DNA from: Aegilops tauschii subsp. strangulata
Lineage: Eukaryota > Streptophyta > Magnoliopsida > Poales > Poaceae
Assembly: GCF_002575655.3 (NCBI RefSeq)
Contig: NC_053040.3
Coordinates: 224,392,628 to 224,456,627 of the forward strand
Length of the DNA: 64,000 bases
Direction of reading: 5' to 3'
The notes beneath the pieces are model-generated. The model was not told where the DNA came from. It did not search any database and saw only the letters and a list, made by a program, of their open reading frames with translations. The position numbers and the translations under genes are program-made. Below are positions 10,236 to 19,499 of the stretch, one piece after another. Positions within the stretch are counted from its first letter, which is position 1. Each line of letters starts with the position of its first letter.

Positions 10236-11402
10236 TCACTGACGATGCCGGGTTGACGCTGCTGCTGCGGTTCGGGCACAGCGGCTCGGCAGCTCGTAGC
10301 TGTCGTCATCGCTCGAGCTAGGCCCCGAGGAGGCCCTTCTACTGTTGGAAGAATCGCGGACAATACCAAGGGCAAGTTCGCGGCCAGTGGCCTCGCCGCC
10401 TCGATCACCTCCCCTGGGCCAGCATTCCAGGCGCCGGCCGTCCTCACCGAAGACCTTGAAGAAGAGTGTTGACGCCCCATCGTACTCGAAGTGGATGGCA
10501 TGGCCTCCCTCCGGGCGGCACGCGTAGGCGATCGCACCCCATCCTCGAGTCATGAAGACATTGCCGGAGTTGACGACCTCGACTTCCGCCTCTGAAGCCT
10601 GGCCACAGCATCCGTTGTGCTGCAGCCCCAACTCGATGGCCCCCCTCGGCGGTATCTCCCTTGCGAGGGACCGTGGGAGCCGGATCCATGTGCGCGGTGG
10701 CATTGCCGCCCACACCACGAACTCGCGAGTCATGCCTTCTGTGTGGGTCCGCGAGTGAGGTGGCCGTATGGCCAGCACTTGTTCTCCTCCGCGCCCCCGC
10801 TCGTCGAGGTGTCGGCCGCCGCTCCTATGCGCGGGGCTCTGTGCACGGACTGGGAAGCCCGGTGGAGCCTGTTCATGCCAAGGTCGCGTCACCATGGGCT
10901 CCGTGGCGGCATCACAAGAGCAATCGGGCCTCTTCTTCGGTGGGAGCACCTCAGGTTCCACCTGAGGGGTTTTCCCTTCTCCACAATGAAAAACCTTCTC
11001 ACAGGCACCATGGGTGCTTCGACAAGATGGTGGGGCAAAGAGGAAGAAGGAGGAGCAAGCAGCGAGAAGACGGAGATGAGCAGGGGGCTCCACCCTTCCC
11101 CCATTTCTAGCCAGAGGAAGGCCAACCGCCGGCCTCCCATGATTCCAAGTAATGATTGTTTTCTGCATGCAGCAGGTAGTTGTCAAGTCGGATGGTTGCC
11201 GAGGTAGTGTGGGGAAGTGGAGACACCCACGTCCCATCAAGCACCATGCATCGACTCGGTCTGCACTCGAATGGGGCCTGCGGAGCTTCGCCCTTGCCCT
11301 TTGGCTTCGCCTCGAAGCCAAGTCCGAGCGCGCCTTGAGCCCGGGGGCTACTGTCGGCATTCTGGGAACCAGGGTACCCAGACTTGCCTGCCTGCAGCCC
11401 AT
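10236..11402 (-). CDS. Antisense ORF of element A with a B3-like DNA-binding domain
   Basis: An open frame of 388 codons runs opposite to gag-pol. The C-terminal half looks like a plant B3 domain: EFVVWAAMPPRTWIRLPRSL, then EVEVVNSGNVFMTRGWGAI, then HAIHFEYDGASTLFFKVFG, followed by a Ser/Asp acidic tail. B3 domains bind DNA in the nucleus with a seven-strand fold; the strand order V.V...GW....G....F.Y.G...F.V.VF is visible. The N-terminal half (11402 to about 10770) overlaps the LTR by 51 bp and is low-complexity, so the real start is probably internal, for example the Met before TREFVVW (about 10733). A homologous antisense reading exists in element G1. I infer capture of a host B3 gene by this family. 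Expression is unknown. Confidence 0.6.
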   Translation of the reverse strand: MGCRQASLGTLVPRMPTVAPGLKARSDLASRRSQRARAKLRRPHSSADRVDAWCLMGRGCLHFPTLPRQPSDLTTTCCMQKTIITWNHGRPAVGLPLARNGGRVEPPAHLRLLAACSSFFLFAPPSCRSTHGACEKVFHCGEGKTPQVEPEVLPPKKRPDCSCDAATEPMVTRPWHEQAPPGFPVRAQSPAHRSGGRHLDERGRGGEQVLAIRPPHSRTHTEGMTREFVVWAAMPPRTWIRLPRSLAREIPPRGAIELGLQHNGCCGQASEAEVEVVNSGNVFMTRGWGAIAYACRPEGGHAIHFEYDGASTLFFKVFGEDGRRLECWPRGGDRGGEATGRELALGIVRDSSNSRRASSGPSSSDDDSYELPSRCARTAAAASTRHRQ

Positions 11403-12232
11403 GACGTGCCTCCATCGATGGCCTGGTATGACCCATCTTCAGCATCAACAAGACAAGACCCTCGCGAGGGGTCAAGCATCATGAGGCGGACGACGCCAAG
11501 ACCTCCGGAGGGAGCGGCCTTCCCAGGTTGGCTCCTGACGAGCGCATATTCCTATGCAAGTGCTCACCTCATGAGGTTCGAGTGATGCAAGCCATGACGA
11601 CCAAGGCTAGGCGGGCGCCAGTGGGCACAGAGCGGGAGGTTTCCTCTTTCGTGCTAAGGAGGCAAGCGCGGGCGCGGGGTCCTGAGGAATCAGCCAACGG
11701 TTTCCATTCATGTGCAACAAGACCAAAACCACAAGGACGGCAGGATGGATGTCATTGCTGAGCCCACCACAGCATCACGAGCAGAAGCTTTGTAGGCGAA
11801 GACCACCTTTCCTCAGGATAGGACGTACTACTTTTCCCCCTTAAAAATTGGCCACTGTGGGATCCCTTCCCACCTTCGTTTTGGAGGAAGAGGACCGAGG
11901 CCGCTATAAATATAGCTTAGCCACCACCATAGGAGGGGATTCCGAATCCGAACCCTCAGCTCACACCCACACAAGAACAGGCCTCCTAAGGTTGTTCTTC
12001 CTCTGTACCATTTCATCCTCAGCCCCTCGCGAGGCTAATCCACCCCAATTCAGAAGTAGGGTCTTACATCGCAAGGTGGCCCAAACCTGGGTAAACTGTT
12101 GTGTCTCTTTCCTTTCCTGTTCATCGAGCTAGGCCGTGAGAGCAACGAGTTGGTTGGCTGGAGAGGTTGAGTCCTTCACACTCGCCCCAGAGTTCAAACC
12201 TTTCTTGGGTCTGCGGAGCCCTGAATCCGACA
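11352..12232 (+). repeat. 3' LTR of element A (881 bp)
   Basis: Starts TGTCGGCATTCTGGGAACC right after GCCCGGGGGCTAC and ends CTGAATCCGACA. It is homologous along its length to the G1 LTR at 45574-46441. A TATA-like CTATAAATATA lies at 11904-11914, matched at 46125-46135 in G1. The element's other LTR is absent. Confidence 0.9.
11904..11914 (+). promoter_or_regulatory. LTR TATA box of element A
   Basis: CTATAAATATA sits about 330 bp before the LTR end and is conserved at the same place in the related G1 LTR (46125-46135). It would set the start of R for the sense transcript. Confidence 0.6.
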
Positions 12233-14373
12233 GGTAGGTGGAGTTTTCCTAGCAATGATTTTTTCGGTGGTGCTATTGGAACCATACAGACCCGAAGATC
12301 AGGCAACACCGTGGAAGTAGTGATATTTACTTGCTCGCTGGAGGCAGCAGCAACTTCTTCCATGTGGGTGGAGGATCATCATGATCCGAAGAACCACTTG
12401 AGGCAGATTCATTGACTTGTTCACCCATTCTCTTCTTCGGTGCCCTCTTTCGCTTAGATGCATCGGTACTGGAATCATGCTTGCGTTTGGAGCGACCTTC
12501 AGATTTACCTTCGGCCTTTTTCTTCTCTACATCATCCTTGAGAAGGTGACGGTTTTCCTCTTCATGAGCCATTTTCTTTTTGGCCCTCTTAGCCCGCTTG
12601 ATGGCATCTCGCCGACGCTTTGCAAGCTCATCGGGATAAGATTCGGTAGTGAAAAGTGAAGACTCATGAGCATTTGGTGGAGGAGGTGGTCTCTCTTGGG
12701 GATCTTTGGTTTAATGAGAGAAATTTCCTGGCAGTCACCCCATGGTGGATGAAATGCAAAGTTCTGAGAAAACCGAGGATGAACAAATTCATGGTTCAAC
12801 CATTTTCGCAGCCAATGGCGTCAAATCCATTGCAGACGCTTATCTCTCTGTTGTTTTGTTTCTCCTGGAACATTATTGTATCGATCATGGGATATATATT
12901 CAGCTGTGTTTGTCATTTCTTGTATGCCACCCTTCTTCTTCTTCGGAGCATTCTCTTCTTGCTCGTCGGTATTTTGCTCGGTTCTCTTGCGCTTACTGGT
13001 TGATGGGCCTACCGTTGGGCCCTTGGCATTCACAGCTTTTGATTCGTCGGTTGTGCCCAGAAAAATATCATCTCCATCAACCATGCTCACTGGTCGAGCG
13101 GAATCCTCAACTAACTGCATTGACCTGTGAGTAAGGACATATGCGAGGGAAAATGGGGAAAGGGTTACGAATGCTCACAACAAAGTTTTTGAGAAAGAAC
13201 ACACTTTGAAGAAGAATTAGATGCAGACTTTGAGAAATGTTTTGAAAGAAGGAAATGTGTAGAATGAACTAGTAGGTTCGAAGAAAATACTAGTTAACGT
13301 GCTAAGCATTCCGTTCGTACGAGACATAACACAAACCCTAGATCTGATTTTTTATGCGAGGGACTTCTACAAACCACATCCGCACAAGTTACCCATCAGT
13401 AAATATCTAAGAAATGCAGTAAAAGTAGGTTAATTATGTTGCGGAGGAACTCCAACAGGAGGAATGGAAGATCGAGTTTGCACTACACATACCCTAACTC
13501 GGTGATGTGCAGCAGCTATGGCAGCGCGGGGAGGAAGATGATCTGCGGCGGCGAGGAATGACTCCGGTGACCTCTTTTCGGCAGCAAAGCGGCGAAGATA
13601 ATCGACGGCATTGACATCAAGGTGGAGCAGTGCGGTAGGGTTTCGAAAAGTGATGATGGCGAAGAGGCAAAATGGATTGGATTTTGGAAGCATAGAGATG
13701 CGGTATTTATATGCGAGGAGGAATAACCGCGTCCCGAGAAATAGATTGGACGGTCACAGTCAAAGGACTATTGTGATTCAACGGACCAGATAACCTGGAA
13801 GTTGATGAAGAGCACGTGGCAACCATCATAAAAGATCACGGTCCTGACTTTGGCGGGAAACGCCAAATTTTGGACGGCTTTCACCAAAATAGATTAAGTT
13901 CGGAACGAACCTTTACTGCGGTCAAGGACACCAGATAAAGTATGGTTACCAGATGAATTTGAGCATTCATAACGGAACAACATAGACTGGAAGAGATAAA
14001 ATAGAGGGAAAACAAGGTCTTAGGCATTTCACTCAGACAAAGAGACACAATCACATGAGAGAAAAGCTATGAGTGAAATATATTTAGACTAACACAAAAT
14101 CCTTCAACCGAAAGGCAACTCAACGAAGGAAAATTGTGGTGACGTGACCCACCGTATAAGAACTGTATGACCCCAAGTGTCGCACAATTATCGTGGCACC
14201 CGGTTAGTCTAGTTCTTCGTTAATGTATTCACTCTCATAAAATGTATTCCCACAAAAAATGTATTCACTCTCAGAAAGAAAATTTCACTTTGTCGAAATA
14301 TTCAAACTCTTCGAGTCTTGTGCATCCATTCCTTCTAAGATGTGGAACTGATGGTACGGGTGCCAAGTCTAGC
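12233..14373 (-). other. 3' part of the SIRE-like fragment: small basic ORFs, possible env-like or LTR sequence
   Basis: Three minus-strand frames stand out: 13430-13693 (87 aa), 12821-13120 (99 aa; Lys/Arg-rich TSKRKRTEQNTDEQEENAPK) and 12327-12572 (81 aa; KKKAEGKSEGRSKRKHDS). The last two look like pieces of one Lys-rich, nuclear-signal-like protein broken by frameshifts near 12820 and 12570. Sireviruses can carry an env-like ORF after pol, which fits the position, but I cannot identify the protein. A TATA-like CATATAAATACC on the minus strand (13702-13713) suggests that part of this is LTR. The LTR ends could not be placed. Confidence 0.4.
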
Positions 14374-14874
14374 TTACTGCACGTTTGCGAAATCTAGGAT
14401 ATTTAGATCACACCGTAACGCACATAATATTTTCTCATCGAGAGGCTTGGCGAAGATATCAGTGAGATTGTCTTCCATATTGACGTGATTGATAACAATA
14501 TCCTCTCGAGCAACATGATCGCGAATAAAATTATGTCTCATGGCAATATGCTTGGTGCCAGAACGCTGCACTAGATTGTGTGCAATTTTTATCGCACTCT
14601 CATTGTCACAGAATAGAGGAATCTTCCTGACCTTGATGCCATAATCCTTCAGAGTCTGCTTCATCCATAATAACTGAGTGCAACATGCGCCTGCAGCAAT
14701 ATACTCGGCCTCAGCCATAGAGAGATACACAGTTCTGCTTCCTTGACGACCGACATACCAAAGATCTACCGAGGAAATGGCATGTCCCCAATGTAGATTT
14801 CCTATCAACCCGGACACCAGCCCAATCTGAGTCTGAATATCCAATGAGATCAAACTGTGCTCCCTTAGGATACC
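14374..14874 (-). pseudogene. copia RNase H C-terminal part (SIRE-like)
   Basis: The reading runs MAEAEYIAAGACCTQLLWM, then LFCDNESAIKIAHN, then AMRHNFIRDHVA, then DIFAKPLDEKI and stops at 14374. These are standard copia RNase H blocks, including the Glu of AEYIA and the DNESAI motif. The N-terminal part (SGLIGNLHWGHAISSVD region) is shifted into another frame near 14740-14800, so the domain is broken. It continues across the Cassandra insertion into 15602-15890. Confidence 0.85.
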
Positions 14875-14950
14875 TGTGATAGCCTGGCTTATTAGGGATG
14901 ATAGACTACTCATATCAATAAGGAATTCCTTCTTTTCCAAAAGCCCATTT

Positions 14951-15020
14951 GGACAGAACTCCAAAGTTAAGTGTGCTCAACTTGGAGTAATTTCAGGATG
15001 GGTGACCGACCAGGAAGTTG
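14951..15020 (+). ncRNA. 5S rRNA-like segment in the Cassandra 5' LTR
   Basis: CAGAACTCC, AAGTTAAGTGTGCT (box A region, 14964-14977) and GGATGGGTGACC (box C region, 14996-15007) occur in the order and spacing of plant 5S rRNA, but the outer stem sequences of a true 5S gene are missing. In Cassandra this block is a 5S-derived RNA polymerase III promoter inside the LTR. Confidence 0.85.
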
Positions 15021-15141
15021 CTCCCGGGTGCGCACGAGTGAGGACAAAGTGCGCAGAAAAGACCAGTATTGATCTGTGGGGCCAGTCTAGATCCCGCCAG
15101 GAGTAACGACCATCGGCGGGTGTGTCCGGGGCGTTATAAGT

Positions 15142-15153
15142 TGGTATCAGAGC
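15142..15153 (+). promoter_or_regulatory. Cassandra primer-binding site
   Basis: TGGTATCAGAGC is complementary to the 3' end of initiator methionine tRNA and lies three bases after the 5' LTR. Confidence 0.9.
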
Positions 15154-15407
15154 CGACCCTCGCCGTTACACGGATGTTTGTGGACAGGTGTGCGGTCATG
15201 TTGTTCATGACGTTTGTGACCCGTCGTGGCACACGGCATGGCACATGTACCGAACTAGATGCATAGACATATGCGCCAAGAGGGAACGTTCCTGTGGCCC
15301 GACGAGGACGTCGGTTCCTCTGGGGGGGTGTATGTGATAGCCTGGCTTATTAGGGATGATAGACTACTCATATCAATAAGGAATTCCTTCTTTTCCGGAA
15401 GCCCATT

Positions 15408-15477
15408 CGGACAGAACTCCTAAGTTAAGCATGCTCAGCTTAGAGTAATTTCAGGATGGGTGACCGGCCGGGAAGTT
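15408..15477 (+). ncRNA. 5S rRNA-like segment in the Cassandra 3' LTR
   Basis: This is the second copy of the 5S-like block: AAGTTAAGCATGCT at 15422-15435 and GGATGGGTGACC at 15454-15465. It differs from the first copy at several positions, some nearer to true 5S (GGAAGTTGCTCCCGGG is shared). Confidence 0.85.
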
Positions 15478-15601
15478 GCTCCCGGGTGTGCACGAGTGAG
15501 GATAAAGTGCGCAGAAAAGACTAGTATTGATCTGTGGGGCCAGTCTAGATCCCGCCAGGAGTAACGACCATCGGCGGGTGTGTCCGGAGCGTTACAATAC
15601 C

Positions 15602-15890
15602 ATAAACCGATGGTGCAGGTGTGAGCCAAATATCTCAGAATGCGCTTGACCGCTTGGTGATGTGATTCTTTCGGTGCATCTTGAAAATGAGCGCACATAC
15701 AAACACTCCACATAATATCAGGTCTAGATGCACATAGGTAGAGAAGAGAACCAATCATCGAACGGTAAGCTTTCTGATCATAATCTTTACCGTACACATC
15801 TGCATCCAGCTGACCATTCGTGGGCATTGGAGTTTTGTAGCCCTTCATTTTGGAATCTTGCATTTTGAACTTCTTCAGACACTCGCTCAA
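15602..15890 (-). pseudogene. copia RT end/connection (SIRE-like), upstream piece
   Basis: The minus-strand reading is SECLKKFKMQDSKMKGYKT, then DQKAYRSMIGSLLYLCASRPD, then HHQAVKRILRYLAHT, the usual copia segment between RT and RNase H. The frame runs into the Cassandra LTR at 15596-15601. Rejoining at the ATACC duplication leads towards the RNase H part at 14874. The fragment starts abruptly at about 15893, where the G1 gypsy sequence begins. Confidence 0.85.
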
Positions 15891-15895
15891 TCTTT

Positions 15896-16543
15896 ACCGT
15901 GGCACGAACAAGGAGGCGGACGACATCGCCAAGAGGGCGTCTCGGTGTGAGCCCCAGAAGCAGGGCGTCTTCGAGGAACGACTCTTCAAGCCATCAGCGG
16001 CTCCCCCATCGTAGGACCAGCGCTGCTTCGGGAGGAGTCGCCCATGGCACCACCCTCGGGCGCCCCAGCCTGCGGCCCGACCTTGGGGGCCGCCTGCTCC
16101 TCACGCTCGAACCTCAGGAGGGGTACTGGACCGAGGAGTTCAAGGCGTACCTGCTCCGAGGCACCTTGCTAGAGAAGGAGGAAGAAGCAGAACATGTGGC
16201 CCGCTAGACCACCGCGTACTGCATCCAGGACGGCGGGCTCTACCGAAGGCGCCCAAACGATGTTTCTCTGTGGTGCATCTCCAAGGAGCCGGGGTGCGAG
16301 CTGATGGCCGACATGCACGGCGGGGACTGCGGGTATCACTCCTTGTCGCGCAACCACGTGGGCAAGGTGTTCCGCAGCGGGTTCTACTAGCCCATGGCGC
16401 TCAACGACGCCACTGAGCTGTTGAGATCCTGCGAGGCATGTTAGTTCCATGCCAAACAGATCGACCAGCTCGCTAAGGGCCTCCAGACCATCCTGCTCTC
16501 ATGGTCGTTCGCGGTCTGGGGGTTGGATATCCTGGGCTCATTC
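15896..16543 (+). pseudogene. G1 pol: RNase H tail and integrase zinc finger
   Basis: Starts with NKEADDIAKRAS, the usual end of gypsy RNase H, then the linker, then the integrase HHCC region (HGGDCGYHS...VFRSGFY...SCEAC) and the start of the core (WGLDILGSF, containing the first catalytic Asp). Several in-frame stops (about 16207, 16388 and 16441) and at least one frame change show that it is dead. The frame is cut at the TSD CATTC by the WIS-like element and continues at 25082. Confidence 0.85.
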
Positions 16544-18256
16544 TGAAGGAAATATGCCCTAGAGGCAATACTAAAGTTATTATTTATTTCCTTATATCAT
16601 GATAAATGTTTATTATTCATGCTAGAATTGTATTAACCAGAAACATAATACATGTGTGAATACATAGACAAACAGAGTGTCACTAGTATGCCTCTACTTG
16701 ACTAGCTCGTTGATCAAAGATGGTTATGTTTCCTAGCCATAGACATGAGTTGTCATTTGATTAACGGGATCACATCATTAGGAGAATGATGTGATTGACT
16801 TGACCCATTCCGTTAGCTTAGCACTCGATCGTTTAGTATGTTGCTATTGCTTTCTTCATGACTTATACATGTTCCTATGACTATGAGATTATACAACTCC
16901 CGTTTACCGGAGGAACACTTTGTGTGCTACCAAACGTCACAACGTAACTGGGTGATTATAAAGGTGCTCTACAGGTGTCTCCGAAGGTACTTGTTGGGTT
17001 GGCGTATTTCGAGATTGGGATTTGTCACTCCGATTGTCGGAGAGGTATCTCTGGGCCCTCTCGGTAATGCACATCACTTAAGCCTTGCAAGCATTGCAAC
17101 TAATGAGTTTGTTGCGAGATGATGTATTACGGAACGAGTAAAGAGACTTGCCGATAACGAGATTGAACTAGGTATCGAGATACCGACGATCGAATCTCGG
17201 GCAAGTAACATACCGATGACAAAGGGAACAACGTATGTTGTTATGCGGTCTGACCGATAAAGATCTTCGTAGAATATGTGGGAGCCAATATGAGCATCCA
17301 GGTTCCGCTATTGGTTATTGACCGGAGAGGTGTCTCGGTCATGTCTACATAGTTCTCGAACCCGTAGGGTCCGCACGCTTAACGTTACGATGACGGTTAT
17401 ATTATGAGTTTATGTGTTTTGATGTACCGAAGGAGTTCGGAGTCCCGGATGAGATCGGGGACATGACGAGGAGTCTCGAAATGGCCGAGACGTAAAGATC
17501 GATATATTGGACGACTATATTCGGACTTCGGAAAGGTTCCGAGTGATTCGGGTATTTTTGGAGTACCGGAGAGTTACGGGAATTCGTATTGGGCCCTAAT
17601 GAGCCATACAGGAAAGGAGAGAAAGGCCCCAAAGGGTGGCCGCACCCCCCCATGGACTAGTCCGAATTGGACTAGGGAGGGGGGGCGCCCCCTTCCTTCT
17701 TTCTCCTTCTCCCTTCCCTTCTCCTATTCCAACAAGGAAAGGAGGAGTCCTACTCCCGGTGGGAGTAGGACTCCCCCCTTGGCGCGCCCTCCTCCTTGGC
17801 CGGCGGCCTTCCCGTTGTTCCTTTATATACGGGGGCAGGGGGCACCCCATAGACACAACAATTGATCTATTGATCTCTTAGCCGTGTGCGGTGCCCCCTC
17901 CACCATATTACACCTCGATAATATCGTAGCGGTGCTTAGGCGAAGCCCTGCGTCGGTAGAACAACATCATTGTCACCACGCCGTCCTGCTGACGAAACTC
18001 TCCCTCAACACTCGGCTGGATCGGAGTTCGAGGGACGTCATCGAGCTGAACGTGTGCTGAACTCGGAGGTGTCGTACGTTCGGTACTTGATCGGTCGGAT
18101 CGTGAAGACGTATGACTACATCAACCGCGTTGTGTTAACGCTTCCGTTATCGGTCTACGAGGATACGTCGACAACACTCTCCCCTCTCGTTGCTATGCAT
18201 CACCATGATCTTGCGTGTGCGTAGGAATTTTTTTGAAATTACTACGTTCCCCAACA
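16544..18256 (+). repeat. 5' LTR of WIS-like element 1 (1,713 bp)
   Basis: Begins TGAAGGAAATATG, ends CCCCAACA. TATA box TTTATATAC at 17822-17830. By eye it differs from the 3' LTR at about five positions in the first ~1 kb but about 25 in the last ~0.7 kb. Confidence 0.95.
17744..17774. repeat. U3 hairpin of WIS-like element 1, 5' LTR
   Basis: 14-bp perfect arms (17744-17757 and 17761-17774) with a 3-nt loop, about 48 bp upstream of the TATA box. Equivalent hairpins lie at 24562-24592 (3' LTR) and, with a different arm sequence, at 35691-35711 and 42645-42665 in WIS-like element 2. Confidence 0.9.
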
Positions 18257-18257
18257 G

Positions 18258-18269
18258 TGGTATCAGAGC
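18258..18269 (+). promoter_or_regulatory. Primer-binding site of WIS-like element 1
   Basis: TGGTATCAGAGC, the initiator-Met tRNA complement, lies one base after the 5' LTR. Confidence 0.95.
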
Positions 18270-19499
18270 CTGGTTTTATGCATTGATGTTATATGCACGA
18301 GTAGAACACAAGTGAGTTGTGGGCGATATAAGTCATACTGCTTACCAGCATGTCATACTTTGGTTCGGCGGTATTGTGAGATGAAGCGGCCCGGACCGAC
18401 ATTACGCGTACGCTTACGCGAGACTGGTTTCACCGTTGCGAGCACTCGTTGCTTAAAGGTGACTGGCGGGTGTCTGTCTCTCTCACTTTAGTTGAACCGA
18501 GTGTGGCTACGCCCGGTCCTTGCGAAGGTTAAAACAGCACCAACTTGACAAACTATCGTTGTGGTTTTGATGCATAGGTAAGAACGGTTCTTGCTAAGCC
18601 CGTAGCAGCCACGTAAAACTTGCAACAACAAAGTAGAGGACATCTAACTTGTTTTTGCAGACCATGTTGTGATGTGATATGGTCAAGACATGATGCTATA
18701 TTTTATTGTATGAGATGATCATGTTTTGTAACCGAGTTATCGGCAGCTGGCAGGAGCCATATGGTTGTCGCTTTATTGTATGAAATGCAATCGCCATGTA
18801 ATTGTTTTACTTTATCACTAAGCGGTAGCGATAGTCGTAAAAGCAATAGTTGGCGAGACGACAACGATTCTACGATGGAGATCAAGGTGTCGCGCCGGTG
18901 ACGATGGTGATCATGACGGTGCTTCAGAGATGGAGATCACAAGCACAAGATGATGATGGCCATATCATATCACTTATATTGATTGCATGTGATGTTTATC
19001 TTTTATGCATCTTATCTTGCTTTGATTGACGGTAGCATTATAAGATGATCTCTCACTAAAATTTCAAGATAAAAGTGTTATCCCTGAGTATGCACCATTG
19101 CGAAAGTTCTTCGTGCTGAGACACCACGTGATGATCGGGTGTGATAGGCTCTACGTTCAAATACAACGGGTGCAAAACAGTTGCACACGCAGAATACTCA
19201 GGTTAAACTTGACGAGCCTAGCATATGCAGATATGGCCTCGGAACACGGAGACCGAAAGGTCGAGCGTGAATCATATAGTAGATATGATCAACATAGTGA
19301 TGTTCACCATTGAAACTACTCCATCTCACGTGATGATCGGACATGGTTTAGTTGATATGGATCACGTGATCACTTAGAGGATTAGAGGGATGTCTATCTA
19401 AGTGGGAGTTCTTAAGTAATATGATTAATTGAACTTGAATTTATCATGAACTTAGTCCTGATAGTATTTTGCAAATTATGTTGTAGATCAATAGCTCGC
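18270..19499 (+). other. Untranslated leader of WIS-like element 1
   Basis: About 1.2 kb of leader between PBS and gag, matched in reverse by 40937-42149 of WIS-like element 2. It contains many short upstream ATGs and no long frame, as usual for BARE-type leaders. In autonomous relatives this part holds packaging and dimerisation signals. Confidence 0.75.

Larger units (their letters stand above)
7007..12232 (+). mobile_element. Gypsy element A (Tat-like), truncated and decayed, with 3' LTR
   Basis: The internal region runs gag C-terminus, protease, an RT scrap, a GC-rich spacer with repeated blocks, an antisense B3-like ORF, the polypurine tract GCCCGGGGGCTA and then the LTR. The 5' LTR and N-terminal gag are missing at the WHAM junction, and most of RT, RNase H and integrase has been deleted. 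The 3' 1.2 kb plus LTR is clearly homologous to the 3' end of element G1 (44.4-46.4 kb), so the two belong to one family. The antisense ORF next to the 3' LTR fits the Tat lineage. Confidence 0.8.
14875..15596 (+). mobile_element. Complete Cassandra TRIM retrotransposon
   Basis: Two 264-bp LTRs (14875-15138, 15333-15596) start TGTGATAGCCTGG and end GCGTTATA/GCGTTACA. They flank a 194-bp non-coding interior with a methionine-tRNA primer site and a polypurine tract (TCTGGGGGGGTGTA, 15319-15332). The TSD is ATACC on both sides (14870-14874 and 15597-15601). Each LTR carries a 5S rRNA-like block, the hallmark of Cassandra. It encodes no protein and must use enzymes from other elements. It interrupts the copia pol between its RT end and RNase H. 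The plus-strand orientation follows from PBS and PPT order. Confidence 0.95.
12233..15895 (-). mobile_element. SIRE/Maximus-like copia fragment (minus strand), broken by Cassandra
   Basis: On the minus strand the order is the end of RT/connection (15890-15602), a Cassandra insertion, RNase H (14874-14374) and then about 2.1 kb of 3' sequence with small basic ORFs. It is truncated on the right at the junction with G1 (about 15893) and on the left at the element A LTR end (12232). RNase H wording (EYIAAGACCTQLLWMKQ) fits the Sirevirus branch and not the WIS/BARE branch. Confidence 0.75.

Noticed and set aside
10661..11207. Plus-strand frames opposite the B3-like ORF
   Set aside because: No similarity to retrotransposon proteins; the minus-strand reading gives a coherent B3 pattern that recurs in G1.
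14951..15020. Possible 5S rRNA gene
   Set aside because: Only the internal promoter portion matches 5S rRNA, and it is repeated in both LTRs of a TRIM with PBS, PPT and TSD, so it is Cassandra and not a ribosomal gene.
16877..17122. 81-codon frame repeated exactly at 23693-23938
   Set aside because: Same position in both LTRs of WIS-like element 1; LTR sequence in this family is not known to be translated and the reading has no domain.
18258..18269. tRNA-Met-like sequence
   Set aside because: A 12-base primer-binding site complementary to the tRNA 3' end; no cloverleaf is present. The same holds at 15142, 42150 and 55673.
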